Origin: Eubacteriales bacterium
GTDB taxonomy: Bacteria; Bacillota; Clostridia; Oscillospirales; Oscillospiraceae
Reading direction: 5' to 3'
DNA: 58,142 nt
Assembly (NCBI GenBank): GCA_030531595.1
Contig: JAUNND010000005.1
Coordinates: forward strand, 1-58,142
The notes below the pieces were generated by a model. The model was not told the DNA's origin. It made no database searches and saw only the letters and a list, made by a program, of their open reading frames with translations. The first letter of the stretch is position 1. Each line of letters begins with the position of its first letter. Below, one piece after another: positions 17,604 through 26,906 of the stretch. Made by a program: the position numbers and the translations under genes.

Positions 17604-18911
17604 CTATAAGGTGCTCGATAACGAAGTCCTGAAGCTGTCTGTACCCCTTTCTTTAAGGTCTTTATATTCTTCTCTCCGACCGCGCAGCAGCACGACCGCT
17701 ATGTCATTCACGTTCGTGCCGGTGGGTCCCGTAAAGATCAGTCCGCCCACCGATTTCAGCGCATGATAGGAATCATTATTCTCAAGCGCCTTGTATATAT
17801 CTGCTCCGGCGTCACACAGCTCTTCGCAGGTATCAGCGTCCGCATACCCTCCGGCGGCGTCGGTCGGACCGTCGGTGCCGTCGCTGCCGACGGAGAAAAC
17901 CGCTGCGCCGTCGAGTCCCGATATGCCTTTTGCAGCCGAAAGTGCAAGCTCCTGATTGCGTCCGCCCTTTCCGGTTCCCGTGAGCTTCACGACCGTTTCT
18001 CCGCCCGCAAGGAAGGCGAGAGGCCTGTTTTCTCCGGCGTGCGACCGTGCGATCGAGGCTAAAAAGCTTCCCGCCTCCTTTGCCTGACAGCACAGGCGGT
18101 CTGTAAGTATGAACGGCTCATATCCCCGTCTGCGGCACTCTTCCGCTGCGGCGCTGCAAAGCTGACGGACACTGCCGGTTATACAGGTGGTTACGTTGGA
18201 AAGCTCCTTCGGTGTTTCGACCGTCAGAAGCTCCCGTGCTCTTTTTGAGAGGACAAGATTGTACTTTTCCGCTATTGCGGCGGCATCTTCTTTTGTCGAA
18301 GAGTCGGGATATGCCGGTCCGCTCGCTATCATATCCGGCACATCACCGAGAACATCACTCAGCACGACGGAAAAGACCCGGGCCGGTTCGCACAGCTTTG
18401 CAAATCTCCCTCCCTTTACCTCACTCAGACGTTTGCGGATCGTATTTATTTCCACGATATCCGCGCCGCAGGACAAAAGCTGATTGGTAACGTCCTGCAA
18501 TTCATCCGCGCTGATCAGCGGCTTTTCAAACAGGGCGCTTCCGCCTCCCGACAGCAGAAAAAGCACCGTATCGCTCTCCGAAAGACCGTCAACAAGAGCA
18601 AGTGCCTGTTTCGTGGCTGCATAAGAATTATCATCCGGCACGGGATGTCCCGCCTCACGGCATACGATGCCCTCAAGCTCTCCTTTGACATGACCGTATT
18701 TTGTGATAACGATACCCGTCTCGACCGAATCGCCTAAACAGTCCTTTGCCGCCTTCGCCATCTGCCACGCCGCTTTTCCCACGGCAACGATATAGATCCT
18801 GCCCGGAAAAACGCGGTTTTTAAGCGCCCTGTGAACGGCCTCATCCGGCAAGACCGCATTTATCGACGCGGCAACGATCGCGTCCGCGTCCTCACGAAGC
18901 TGTCTGTCCAT
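17604..18911 (-). CDS. Glycerate 2-kinase (MOFRL family)
   Basis: GckA/TtuD-type kinase (435 residues) that phosphorylates D-glycerate at C2. The N-terminal DUF4147 domain has VAVGKAAWQMAKAA and LFLLSGGGSALFEKP; INTIRKRLSEVKGG is the catalytic lysine region. The C-terminal MOFRL domain shows FLAGGETVVKLTGTGKGGRN and FSVGSDGTDGPTDAAGGY. The last dozen codons (after LKERG) are read from adjacent mobile-element DNA, so the tail differs from the ancestral protein but the domains look complete. GGAGGGTGAGG precedes ATG 18911. Alone on its transcript. Confidence 0.9.
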   Translation of the reverse strand: MDRQLREDADAIVAASINAVLPDEAVHRALKNRVFPGRIYIVAVGKAAWQMAKAAKDCLGDSVETGIVITKYGHVKGELEGIVCREAGHPVPDDNSYAATKQALALVDGLSESDTVLFLLSGGGSALFEKPLISADELQDVTNQLLSCGADIVEINTIRKRLSEVKGGRFAKLCEPARVFSVVLSDVLGDVPDMIASGPAYPDSSTKEDAAAIAEKYNLVLSKRARELLTVETPKELSNVTTCITGSVRQLCSAAAEECRRRGYEPFILTDRLCCQAKEAGSFLASIARSHAGENRPLAFLAGGETVVKLTGTGKGGRNQELALSAAKGISGLDGAAVFSVGSDGTDGPTDAAGGYADADTCEELCDAGADIYKALENNDSYHALKSVGGLIFTGPTGTNVNDIAVVLLRGRREEYKDLKERGTDSFRTSLSSTL

Positions 18912-18941
18912 ATCCTCACCCTCCGATCTTTTGTTACCTAT

Positions 18942-18970
18942 TTTGTAGCATATTTCTACGTCGGATGCAA
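18942..18970 (-). promoter_or_regulatory. Possible promoter of glycerate kinase
   Basis: Minus strand TTGCAT (18965-18970), 17 bp, TACAAA (18942-18947). Confidence 0.4.
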
Positions 18971-18983
18971 TTATTAAAATTTT

Positions 18984-19008
18984 TTCCGCCTGCCGGCGAC
19001 AGGCGGAA
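18984..19008 (-). terminator. Terminator of the MFS gene
   Basis: 9-bp stem TTCCGCCTG / CAGGCGGAA; on the minus strand it ends in AAAAAATTTT. Confidence 0.7.
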
Positions 19009-19021
19009 ATCCGGTATCTGC

Positions 19022-21055
19022 TCAGTCCTTTTTCTTCTGTTCCCGATAAAATGCCAGTAGCAGCAGACCCACCGCATTAACGGCCGCAACAAAAACATAC
19101 ATATTCCTGTATCCCGTATTCACGGTCGCCTGATAGTAATCCTCGATCGCGTCGGAGTTTTCCCTTACGGCGTCGGCATAGCTCTCCCCTGCCTGTTCAA
19201 AGGCTGTCGGGATAGCCTCCTTTACAGCGGTGAGCTTTGAAGCAAGCTCCTTCATTTCTCCGATTTTTTCCGCCATCGGGTTATCACCCGCCGCACTCAT
19301 CGGCGGCATTCCGGGCATTTTTCCCGTATCGTCCATCGCGGGCATTCCCGCCATTGCCTTTTCCATTGCGGCGGCTCCGGCGTTAATGCCGTCTATACCC
19401 GCGTCAATGCCTGCCGTTATCTTTTCAATTACCGTCGGCGTCATCGCGTCAAACATGGTATTCACAAGATAGACCGTGTTTTCCGTGATATTCGTCACAT
19501 CGCTGTTCTGGAGTCTTTCAAGCACATCCGCAGGCATTTCGAAGGAGCCTTCGGCGTTTTCCGACATGGACATATCCATTTTTGTCATATCGCTCAGGCG
19601 CGGCATTTCCATATCACCCATCATAGCGGCAAAGGACGGGTCGCTTTTCATTTTCTCAAGTGAGTCATCTATCTCCTGCGCATAGGGCAGCGGCGGCATT
19701 TCGACCTGTTCGGGAAGAAGCTCCATAAGTCCCGTCTGGAGTCCCGCGGCGGCATGGACGATAAAGCCGACCATTATCGCCGGCGCCACAGCCGTACCGA
19801 TAGAGCGGACAAGGGACAAGGTGGCAAGGGCGGAGTTGCTCTCCTCATCGGAGGTATTGCGAAGCATCATGTAATTGAGCGGTGTGCCCATCGTAAGCCC
19901 CAAACCGAAGCCGATGACCACAAGAGAGATAATGACATTTATCAGATTGACAAACCTGACGGCAATAAAGCCGAGGTAGAGGCAGCCCGCTATCGTCGTC
20001 AGAAAGCCGAGTGCCATGACCGGCTTTGCGCCCTTTCTGTCTATCAGCTTGCCGGAGATCATGGAGGCGGCACCCGAACAGATACCGAGAATGATAACAA
20101 AATATCCGCCGCTTCCCGAGGCAAGTCTCAGACAGTTTTCCGAAAACTGAGGAATGAATATCATGCCCATCATCGAGCAGCCCACGACAAGCGCAAGCGC
20201 AAGGATTATCATGATCTGTCTGTTCGAGGCGTATTCGATATGGAATATCGGGTCCTCCGCCTTGCGTTCGGCTCTGACAAAAAGAGGCGTGAGCACAACA
20301 CAGGCGAGGATAAAGGGCCAGACCTTCACTGTCATGAAGGACTGCGCAAAATTGAAGAAGTCAAGATTTTTAAGCCCGTACAGCAGAGACAGAATGAGAA
20401 GCGTCATAAGGAGCGTGCCGAGCTTATCCATAGCCTTGGTGTGCTCTGCGCGGTTATTCGGCAAGACGGCAATTCCCGCTATCACGATAAAAATGCAGAT
20501 AGGGACGTTTATCAGAAATATCCACTGCCAGTTCTCAACGCCGGCAATGTCGAGCACCGCGCTGCCCGCAGATGCGCCGAGCACGTTGGCAAGACCGTAG
20601 ACCGCGCCCACAAGCCCTAAAGCCATGCCGCGCTTTTCCTCGGGAAAGCTCGTGCCGAACTCGGCTGTGGCAACGGGCATTATGCCTCCTCCGCCGGCTG
20701 CCTGCACGATGCGTCCGAGCATCAATACGCCGAAGCTGTCTACGAACGCCGACAGAGCACATATAAGTGAGCCCGCTCCGAAAAGACCGATGCTCAGAAG
20801 ATATATCGGCTTTCTTCCCTTTGTATCCGCAAGCTTACCGGCGATAGGGATGATCGCGGCGTATGTAAGGGTATAAATGGTTATCATCCAGATACCGAGA
20901 TTTGCGTCCACGCCGAGCTGTGACTGGATTATCGGGCGGGCAGGCGTGATTATTCCGGTATCTATCGCGCCGATAAAAAGCCCTAAAAGGTATATTACCG
21001 ACATCCAGACAAGACTTTTACTTCCGCTTTTGTTTGTGTTTGGGTGTTTACTCAT
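19022..21055 (-). CDS. MFS multidrug exporter (EmrB/QacA type) with long Met-rich loop
   Basis: 677-residue proton-driven drug exporter of the 14-helix DHA2 group. The first helix pair carries IDTGIITPARPIIQ, followed by the MFS loop GKLADTKGRKPIYL. After about 13 hydrophobic segments an insert of some 200 residues appears (about 445-640), acidic and Met-rich (MPRLSDMTKMDMSMSEN, AAAMEKAMAGMPAMDD), before the last helix YVFVAAVNAVGLLLLAFY. Typical members are 470-550 residues. Start ATG 21055 overlaps the marR stop (ATGA), so the pair is coupled. The insert should lie outside the membrane. Confidence 0.88.
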   Translation of the reverse strand: MSKHPNTNKSGSKSLVWMSVIYLLGLFIGAIDTGIITPARPIIQSQLGVDANLGIWMITIYTLTYAAIIPIAGKLADTKGRKPIYLLSIGLFGAGSLICALSAFVDSFGVLMLGRIVQAAGGGGIMPVATAEFGTSFPEEKRGMALGLVGAVYGLANVLGASAGSAVLDIAGVENWQWIFLINVPICIFIVIAGIAVLPNNRAEHTKAMDKLGTLLMTLLILSLLYGLKNLDFFNFAQSFMTVKVWPFILACVVLTPLFVRAERKAEDPIFHIEYASNRQIMIILALALVVGCSMMGMIFIPQFSENCLRLASGSGGYFVIILGICSGAASMISGKLIDRKGAKPVMALGFLTTIAGCLYLGFIAVRFVNLINVIISLVVIGFGLGLTMGTPLNYMMLRNTSDEESNSALATLSLVRSIGTAVAPAIMVGFIVHAAAGLQTGLMELLPEQVEMPPLPYAQEIDDSLEKMKSDPSFAAMMGDMEMPRLSDMTKMDMSMSENAEGSFEMPADVLERLQNSDVTNITENTVYLVNTMFDAMTPTVIEKITAGIDAGIDGINAGAAAMEKAMAGMPAMDDTGKMPGMPPMSAAGDNPMAEKIGEMKELASKLTAVKEAIPTAFEQAGESYADAVRENSDAIEDYYQATVNTGYRNMYVFVAAVNAVGLLLLAFYREQKKKD

Positions 21056-21477
21056 ACTTTGCTGACCAATCCTTTCAAAATACACTGCATATCCGACAGC
21101 TGTCTGCTGTCAAAGCCGGAGAATACGCGCTCTAAGCATTTCCTGTGTACATCCTCAAGCTCAGGCAGAAGCCCGGCTGATTTTTCCGTGAGCGTCAGAA
21201 TATTCTGACGGCGGCAATTCGGGTCACAGCGGCACACGATAAGCCCCTTTTCCTCAAGCGAACGGGTCTGCCGTGAAATAAGCGCCTTGTCTACCTCAAG
21301 AGCCTCGGCAAGCTCATTCTGACTAATGCCGTGCGTCCTCATAACAAGCATCAGAATATGATATTCTACCACAGACACATTGTGCTCACGCAGCATCTGC
21401 CCCTGCAGACGCGTCATACGCTTATGGAGCTGTCCGAGACTCACGGCGATGGACTCATATACCTCATTCACAGCCAT
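21052..21477 (-). CDS. MarR-family transcriptional regulator
   Basis: 141-residue winged-helix regulator: ISQNELAEALEVDKALISRQ is the recognition helix region and the wing follows in RCDPNCRRQNILTLTEKS. Dimerisation helices lie at both ends. GGAGGT precedes ATG 21477. It is cotranscribed with the exporter it presumably controls; a perfect palindrome overlaps the -35 box of the operon promoter. The two cysteines in CRCDPNC could sense thiol stress or metal, which is an inference. Confidence 0.92.
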   Translation of the reverse strand: MAVNEVYESIAVSLGQLHKRMTRLQGQMLREHNVSVVEYHILMLVMRTHGISQNELAEALEVDKALISRQTRSLEEKGLIVCRCDPNCRRQNILTLTEKSAGLLPELEDVHRKCLERVFSGFDSRQLSDMQCILKGLVSKV

Positions 21478-21508
21478 TACGCACCTCCGTCATTATTGCG
21501 TTGGAGGT

Positions 21509-21538
21509 ATTATAGCCGATGATTGTTGACTTGTCAAC
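21509..21538 (-). promoter_or_regulatory. marR promoter with overlapping operator
   Basis: Minus strand TTGACA (21532-21537), 17 bp, TATAAT (21509-21514), both consensus. GTTGAC-TT-GTCAAC (21525-21538) is a perfect palindrome covering the -35, the probable MarR operator. Confidence 0.8.
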
Positions 21539-21673
21539 TGTTCTGTGCTGATGAATAGTTCTTTCGGTTCTGCTTATCATAAACTTTGGACGTTTACGTC
21601 CTAAGTTTAAGGTGAAAGAAAAATATTGCATATACTATATGATTTGTATTATAATCTGATGGACTTTTTGCTT

Positions 21674-21834
21674 GGGAAACGCTGATTAATTCGCCGAGAG
21701 CAGATGCCGAGAAAATTTGTGTTCTGACGACGGCACTTTTTCGCAGGAATACTTTGTGTATTTCAAGGAAAAGTGACTAAGTCAGAGCGCAAATTGTCCG
21801 GCAGATGCCGAAGGTGAATTAGTCAGCGTTTCCC
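21674..21834. repeat. 161-bp inverted-repeat element (MITE-like)
   Basis: Ends GGGAAACGCTGATTAATTC and the matching GAATTAGTCAGCGTTTCCC (one mismatch over 19 bp). Complementary inner arms and the central GGAATACTTTGTGTATTTC follow. No ORF. It lies in a 600-bp gap between marR and the GH94 gene that otherwise shows no gene. Confidence 0.8.
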
Positions 21835-22075
21835 TTGGAGTAGTCTCGCTTTTCTGAGCTTCATCAGCAGACCTTGTAAAGAAGCTTCAAAAAATATAAG
21901 CTATTCTTATGTAAACTAAATTATGAAAATTGTTTTATGTATATAAGATTTCGTTAACAATGTTAAGTAAATGATATTAAGTTAATCAAGAAAACACAGG
22001 ACGCAGTCGGCGGAAGCTCTTTTTCCGCTGCTGCGTCCTTCTTCGATTTCTCGCTTTTGCGTGACACGGAGCTTA

Positions 22076-24508
22076 TCAGCCCATCACTGCATGAACCTCG
22101 GCAGTCTCTCCCGCAGAAATGACGGGAATGATATTGCCGTCTGTTTTTTTGCCGTTTACCGTAACTGTCTTTACGCCCTTTGAAACTCCGTCGGGGTTCT
22201 CGACTTTAATTATGTAAACCGCGTTTCTAAATCTGCGTGTCGCTGTGAAGCCCTTCATAAACTGTGGCAGACAGGGATCAATTCTCAATCCGTCAAGCTC
22301 AGGGACAATGCCCAATATCGCCTGCGAAACGCTGAGAAAGGTCCACGCCGCCGTGCCGGTAAGCCAACTGTTTTTCGCCTCGCCGAAGGTGGGCGCATCC
22401 TTTCCGGCTATCATCTGGCTGTACACATAAGGCTCCGTGCGGTGTATCTCGCTGATGTCCTCGATATACGCGGGGCAGGTGCGCTCATATACCTCAAACG
22501 CTCTGTCTCCGTGCCCTAACTCCGCCTCCGCGCAGACTATCCACGGGTTATTATGACAGAAAATTCCGGCGTTTTCCTTGTACCCGGGAGGATAGCTTGA
22601 GATCTCGCCCAGCTCAAGATGATAGCGTGTATAAGCGGGGTTATTGAGCACTATGCCGTACTTTGTATCGAGTCTTTCCTTTACGCTCGCCAAAGCCTTT
22701 GCCGCCTCGCCGCTCTCCTTTCCGATACCCGCCATGACGCACATTCCCTGCGGCTCGATGAATATCTGTCCTTCCTCGCACTCGCGGCTTCCGACAGGCT
22801 CTCCGAAGGCATTGTACGCACGCTTAAACCACTCGCCGTCCCAGCCCGCGTCAAGCACGGTCTGTTCCATTTTTCCGATATGCTCTTTCGCTGTTTTCGC
22901 CTCGTCAGTAAGCCCGATATGCTCACAGATGTCGGCATATTCCCTGCCGTATTTGACGAACATACCCGCAATGAACACACTCTCCGCAACGGGTCCCTCA
23001 CTCGGTCCCGTTGTCTGAAAGCTCTCGCCCGGGTGGGCGGAAAAGCAGTTGAGATTGAGACAGTCGTTCCAGTCGGCACGGCCGATAAGGGGCAGGTCAT
23101 GGGGACCCAAATGCGCAACGGTATAATTGAAGCTCCTTCGCAGATGCTCCAACAGAGGCTGCGAAAGGCTTTCGTCATTGTCAAAGGGAACCGGCTCGTC
23201 AAGTATGGAGAAGTCTCCGGTCTCGCGGATATACGCGGAGGTTCCGGCGATAAGCCAGAGCGGATCGTCATTAAAGCCGCTGCCGACCGCTAAATTGCCT
23301 TTTTTAGTAAGGGGCTGATACTGGTGGTACGCGCTGCCGTCGGGAAACTGCGTGGCGGCGATATCGAGAATACGTTCTCTGGCTCTTTCCGGTATCATGT
23401 GGACAAAGCCTAAAAGATCCTGACATGAATCGCGGAAGCCCATGCCGCGCCCCATGCCGCTTTCAAAATAGCTCGCCGAGCGGGACATATTAAAGGTGAC
23501 CATGCACTGATATTGATTCCAGATGTTCACCATGCGGTCAAGCTTTTCATCGCCGGTATGCGCCTCATAATGTGAAAGCAGCTCGGTCCAGAACGCGGAA
23601 AGCGCGGTCATGGCGTTGTCAAACGCCTTGTCATCCGCATAACGCTCCATCATGGCGTATGCGCGTTTTTTGTTCACGATACCGCAGCTTTCCCATTTTT
23701 CATCGGGGTTTTCGATGTAGCCGAGACCTAAAACGAAGCTCTTTTTCTCATTTGCTTCAAGCGAAAAATCAAACTCAAACGCCCCGCACACCTGCCAGCC
23801 GTGGGCTGTGCTGTCATTGCACCTGCCGTTTGTGACAGCTTCGGGCTTTGCCGGTGAGCCGTACACGCCGATGAAGCTCTCACGCGAGGTGTCAAAGCCG
23901 TCAGGTTTAAGGCTTGACCACATGAGGGCATAGTGGTCGCGGCGTTCGCGGTATTCTGTCTTGTGGATAATGGCATTTTCAAGAAGCTCCACCTCACCGA
24001 TTGAGTAGTTGCGCTGGAAGTTGGAGGAATCGTCCATCGCGTCCCAGAGGCAGAATTCGGTATAGGGGAAAAGCTTAAAGCTCTTTGTCGCGCCGCTTTT
24101 ATTCTCGGCTGTCACGCGCATAAGAAGGCAGTTGTCGCCTCGCGGAACAAGCATCTCCTGTCTGACCGAAAGAGCGTTTTTTTCGCCCTCGATGACCGTG
24201 TACCCAAGCCCGTGGCGGCACTGATAGCCGTCAAGCTCGGTCTGTGTCGGCTGCCAGCCCGGGTTCCATACGCACCCGCCGTCATTTACATAGATGTGGA
24301 AGCCGTCAGCATCTAAAGGGCAGGCGTTATAGCGGTAGCGGGTCAGTCGGCGCAGTCTCGCGTCCTTGTAAAAGCTGTACCCGCCGGAGGTGTTGGAGAC
24401 AAGCGTGAAGAAATCCTCGCTGCCGAGATAGTTTATCCAGGGCAGAGGCGTGCGCGGTGTTTCAATAACGTATTCTTTTCTTAAATCATCAAAATGACCG
24501 AATTTCAT
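22076..24508 (-). CDS. Cellobiose phosphorylase (GH94)
   Basis: Cytoplasmic GH94 enzyme (810 residues, normal length) that splits cellobiose with phosphate into glucose 1-phosphate and glucose. N-terminal beta-sandwich: [20 protein letters not shown] and [20 protein letters not shown]. The catalytic barrel has the general acid Asp in [11 protein letters not shown], and [11 protein letters not shown] and [15 protein letters not shown] near the active site. The close match of the N-terminal block to clostridial cellobiose phosphorylases makes cellobiose more likely than cellodextrin or chitobiose. It lies downstream of a GH3 glucosidase and a sugar ABC transporter. Confidence 0.92.
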   Translation of the reverse strand: MKFGHFDDLRKEYVIETPRTPLPWINYLGSEDFFTLVSNTSGGYSFYKDARLRRLTRYRYNACPLDADGFHIYVNDGGCVWNPGWQPTQTELDGYQCRHGLGYTVIEGEKNALSVRQEMLVPRGDNCLLMRVTAENKSGATKSFKLFPYTEFCLWDAMDDSSNFQRNYSIGEVELLENAIIHKTEYRERRDHYALMWSSLKPDGFDTSRESFIGVYGSPAKPEAVTNGRCNDSTAHGWQVCGAFEFDFSLEANEKKSFVLGLGYIENPDEKWESCGIVNKKRAYAMMERYADDKAFDNAMTALSAFWTELLSHYEAHTGDEKLDRMVNIWNQYQCMVTFNMSRSASYFESGMGRGMGFRDSCQDLLGFVHMIPERARERILDIAATQFPDGSAYHQYQPLTKKGNLAVGSGFNDDPLWLIAGTSAYIRETGDFSILDEPVPFDNDESLSQPLLEHLRRSFNYTVAHLGPHDLPLIGRADWNDCLNLNCFSAHPGESFQTTGPSEGPVAESVFIAGMFVKYGREYADICEHIGLTDEAKTAKEHIGKMEQTVLDAGWDGEWFKRAYNAFGEPVGSRECEEGQIFIEPQGMCVMAGIGKESGEAAKALASVKERLDTKYGIVLNNPAYTRYHLELGEISSYPPGYKENAGIFCHNNPWIVCAEAELGHGDRAFEVYERTCPAYIEDISEIHRTEPYVYSQMIAGKDAPTFGEAKNSWLTGTAAWTFLSVSQAILGIVPELDGLRIDPCLPQFMKGFTATRRFRNAVYIIKVENPDGVSKGVKTVTVNGKKTDGNIIPVISAGETAEVHAVMG

Positions 24509-24572
24509 AAAAGAACCTCATTTATTTTTGATATTATACTGTGGCATAATAGATGTGACCACTGACTCAGCC

Positions 24573-24671
24573 GTAGGGCGGGGGCTTGCGACGCGAAGCT
24601 AGTCCTTTAGGGCTCCCGCCGAAAAGTCGGAGTTCCTGCAAATCTGCGGCGGGAGCAAGCCCCCGCCCTAC
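24573..24671. repeat. GTAGGGCGGGGGC repeat, copy A
   Basis: Inverted ends GTAGGGCGGGGGCTTGC and GCAAGCCCCCGCCCTAC, with CCCGCCG/CGGCGGG inside. Further copies lie at 52972, 53805 and 55210. This copy sits between the GH94 and GH3 genes. Confidence 0.85.
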
Positions 24672-24695
24672 AATTGCCGGTTAGTCAGCTTATAT

Positions 24696-26789
24696 TCATA
24701 TCTCAATTACCGTGCTGCTGTTTCCTGTCAGCTTTTCGGACAACCCGTCCGGCTGAGTCGTTCCGATGTATAATACAGCCTTGCCGCCGTCAACGGATCT
24801 TCCGTTCTCATCAAAGACGTTCAGACGACCGGCGGGTATTTCAAGGCAGACCTCAACACTCTCTCCCGCTTTGCAGAAGAAGCGTTCAAAGCCGACGAGT
24901 CTCGCGTTTTTCGGTGCAAGGGCGTTTTCGGGATTTTTCGCGTAGACCTGTAAAACATCCTCAGTATCGGCTTTGCCGCAGTTTGTGAGCTTTGTCTTTA
25001 CACAGAGCTTATCTCCGTTATTCTCAACCTTTGCGCTGTCCACGCGGCAATCTCCGTAGGTGAGTCCGTAGCCGAAGGGATAGAGCGGCGCAAAATCCAT
25101 ATAGCGGTATGTGCGTCCGTTCATGGCGTAGTCGGTAAACTCCGGCATCAGCTCAAGGTCTGAATTGTGATAGAAGGTCACGGGAAGCTTTCCGGAGGGT
25201 GATGCTTTGCCCATGAGAATATCCGCAACGGCTTTCCCGCCCCTTGCGCCCGGGTACCACGCCAAAAGCACGGCATCGGCTTTCTCGGCGGCTTCCTCTA
25301 TGTCGATGGAGCTGCCCGCCATGAGTACAACGACCGTGGGCTTGCCGCACTCAAGCACAGCCTTCATCAGTCTGCGCTGAGGCTCGGGCAGGAGCAGATC
25401 GTTCTTGTCGCCGGAGACATAGTTGTTGCCCTCGTCCCCTTCCTCGCCTTCGAGGTTTTCGTTAAGACCGACGACCAAAACGACCGCGTCAGAGGCGTCA
25501 CATACAGCCTGTGCCTCGGAAATTCTGTCGTCATCCTTTGCAAGATGCTCGGTACGGCTCTTTGAAATGTCGCAGCCGTCGGAATACAGCACGCGGACGT
25601 TCTCTCCCAGCTCGTCCTGCAATCCCTCAAGCACGGTTATGTATCTTGAAGCCGTGCCGTGGTAGTTGCCGATAAGGGACATTCTGCTGTTGGCATTGGG
25701 ACCGATAACGCCGAGCGTTTTCAGCTTTGATCTGTCAAGCGGCAAAAGACCGTTATTTTTGAGCAGAACACAGCTCTTTCTTGCCGCCTCCTCGGAAAGT
25801 TCCAGATGCTCTTTGCACTCGATCTTCTCAATACCTATACTGTCATATTCGCTGCCGTCAAACATCCCCAGACGGAAGCGGGTCGTGAACAGGCGCACGG
25901 CGGACTGACGGATAAATTTTTCATCCAGCAATCCGTTATCATAGGCAAGCATTATATTCTGATATGTACAGCCGCAGTTTACGTCACAGCCGTTTTCAAG
26001 AGCCAGCTTTACCGAGTACATCGGGCCTTCCGTGACCTTGTGGCGTTCGTGGAAATCGCGCACCGCCCAGCAGTCACTTACTACATGACCCTTAAAGCCC
26101 CACTCATTGCGGAGCGTGTCCACAAGAAGTGCGGTACTGCCGCAGCACGGTTCGCCGTTGGTGCGGTTATAAGCGCCCATGACCGCCTCAACGTCCGCCT
26201 CCTGCACAAGTGCCTTGAACGCGCTCAGATATGTCTCGGCCATGTCCTTTTTGCTCGCCTTCGCGTCAAACTCATGGCGCAGAGCCTCGGGGCCGGAGTG
26301 CACCGCAAAATGCTTTGCACACGCCGCGACCTTCATCGTCTCGCCCTCGCCCTGCAAGCCTTTTACAAAGGATACGCCGAGGTCGGCGGTAAGGGTCGGG
26401 TCTTCGCCGTAGGTCTCCTGTCCCCTGCCCCAGCGGGGATCACGGAATATATTTACATTGGGCGACCAGAAGGTCAGCCCCTTGTAGATGTCTCTGTCAT
26501 TTCTTTCGGATGCGATATTGTACTTTGCTCTGCCCTCAACGGCGCAGACGTCGCCGATGCGCTCCATCATATTCTTATCGAACGCGGCGGCAAGTCCGAT
26601 AGCCTGCGGGAACACGGTCGCGGTACCGGCGCGGGCAACGCCGTGGAGAGTTTCGTTCCACCAGTTATACGACGGAATACCGAGGCGTTCTACAGCGGGT
26701 GCGTCAAAGCGGAGCTGTGAGGCGCACTCGTCAACGGTCATTTTTGAAACAAGCTCTTCAGCTTTCTTTTTTGCAAGTTCTCTGTTCAT
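24696..26789 (-). CDS. Beta-glucosidase (GH3)
   Basis: 697-residue GH3 glycoside hydrolase without a signal peptide, so it is cytoplasmic and acts on imported oligosaccharides. The (beta/alpha)8 domain has YNWWNETLHGVAR, AACAKHFAVHSGPE and the nucleophile Asp in GHVVSDCWAVRDFH. The alpha/beta sandwich has VVLVVGLNENLEGEEGDEG and VVLMAGSSIDIEEAAEKA. A fibronectin-type III-like C-terminal domain follows (from PEFTDYAMNGRTYRYM through GFERFFCKAGESVEV). Beta-glucosidase or beta-xylosidase activity cannot be separated by eye; the cellobiose phosphorylase neighbour favours glucosides. Confidence 0.9.
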   Translation of the reverse strand: MNRELAKKKAEELVSKMTVDECASQLRFDAPAVERLGIPSYNWWNETLHGVARAGTATVFPQAIGLAAAFDKNMMERIGDVCAVEGRAKYNIASERNDRDIYKGLTFWSPNVNIFRDPRWGRGQETYGEDPTLTADLGVSFVKGLQGEGETMKVAACAKHFAVHSGPEALRHEFDAKASKKDMAETYLSAFKALVQEADVEAVMGAYNRTNGEPCCGSTALLVDTLRNEWGFKGHVVSDCWAVRDFHERHKVTEGPMYSVKLALENGCDVNCGCTYQNIMLAYDNGLLDEKFIRQSAVRLFTTRFRLGMFDGSEYDSIGIEKIECKEHLELSEEAARKSCVLLKNNGLLPLDRSKLKTLGVIGPNANSRMSLIGNYHGTASRYITVLEGLQDELGENVRVLYSDGCDISKSRTEHLAKDDDRISEAQAVCDASDAVVLVVGLNENLEGEEGDEGNNYVSGDKNDLLLPEPQRRLMKAVLECGKPTVVVLMAGSSIDIEEAAEKADAVLLAWYPGARGGKAVADILMGKASPSGKLPVTFYHNSDLELMPEFTDYAMNGRTYRYMDFAPLYPFGYGLTYGDCRVDSAKVENNGDKLCVKTKLTNCGKADTEDVLQVYAKNPENALAPKNARLVGFERFFCKAGESVEVCLEIPAGRLNVFDENGRSVDGGKAVLYIGTTQPDGLSEKLTGNSSTVIEI

Positions 26790-26826
26790 GTTTTTTACCT
26801 CTGAAATGATATAATCGGGAGCGATT

Positions 26827-26840
26827 TGTCAACGTTTACC
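26827..26840. promoter_or_regulatory. Possible CcpA (cre) operator before the GH3 gene
   Basis: TGTCAACGTTTACC matches the cre consensus TGWAARCGYTWWCA at 12 of 14 positions and overlaps a TTGACA on the minus strand (26827-26832) that may be the -35 box, with TATCAT at 26806-26811 (15-bp spacer). Confidence 0.45.
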
Positions 26841-26853
26841 TGTTTGCTGCATG

Positions 26854-26889
26854 ATAAAATCAGTCTGCGTAAAAGCAGACTGATTTTAT
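26854..26889 (-). terminator. Terminator of the sugar transporter operon
   Basis: 15-bp perfect stem ATAAAATCAGTCTGC / GCAGACTGATTTTAT, 6-base loop, A/T-rich on both sides, 18 bp after the last permease. Confidence 0.85.
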
Positions 26890-26906
26890 GAATTTTTACT
26901 GTTTCA

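Larger units (their letters stand above)
15709..17644 (-). pseudogene. Truncated polyvalent mobile-element protein with PBECR-like nuclease region
   Basis: A 609-codon frame from ATG 17538, open a further 35 codons upstream without a start (GYRQLQDFVIEHLIGKDFD), which fits the interior of a very large phage/conjugative-element polyvalent protein. Residues about 215-325 (YYLELDSNRISHMKDH, then DGSVRAYIGKETENGNIVIV) resemble the phage Barnase-EndoU-ColicinE5/RelE-like nuclease family. The last ten codons are encoded by the tRNA terminator hairpin, so the real C-terminus is gone. The 5' end fuses into the glycerate kinase gene. Both ends are therefore scars of deletion. The ATG has no ribosome site. 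Confidence 0.75.

Noticed and set aside
25806-26720. 304-codon plus-strand frame opposite the GH3 gene
   Set aside because: Antisense shadow; the GH3 frame carries nucleophile and domain blocks.
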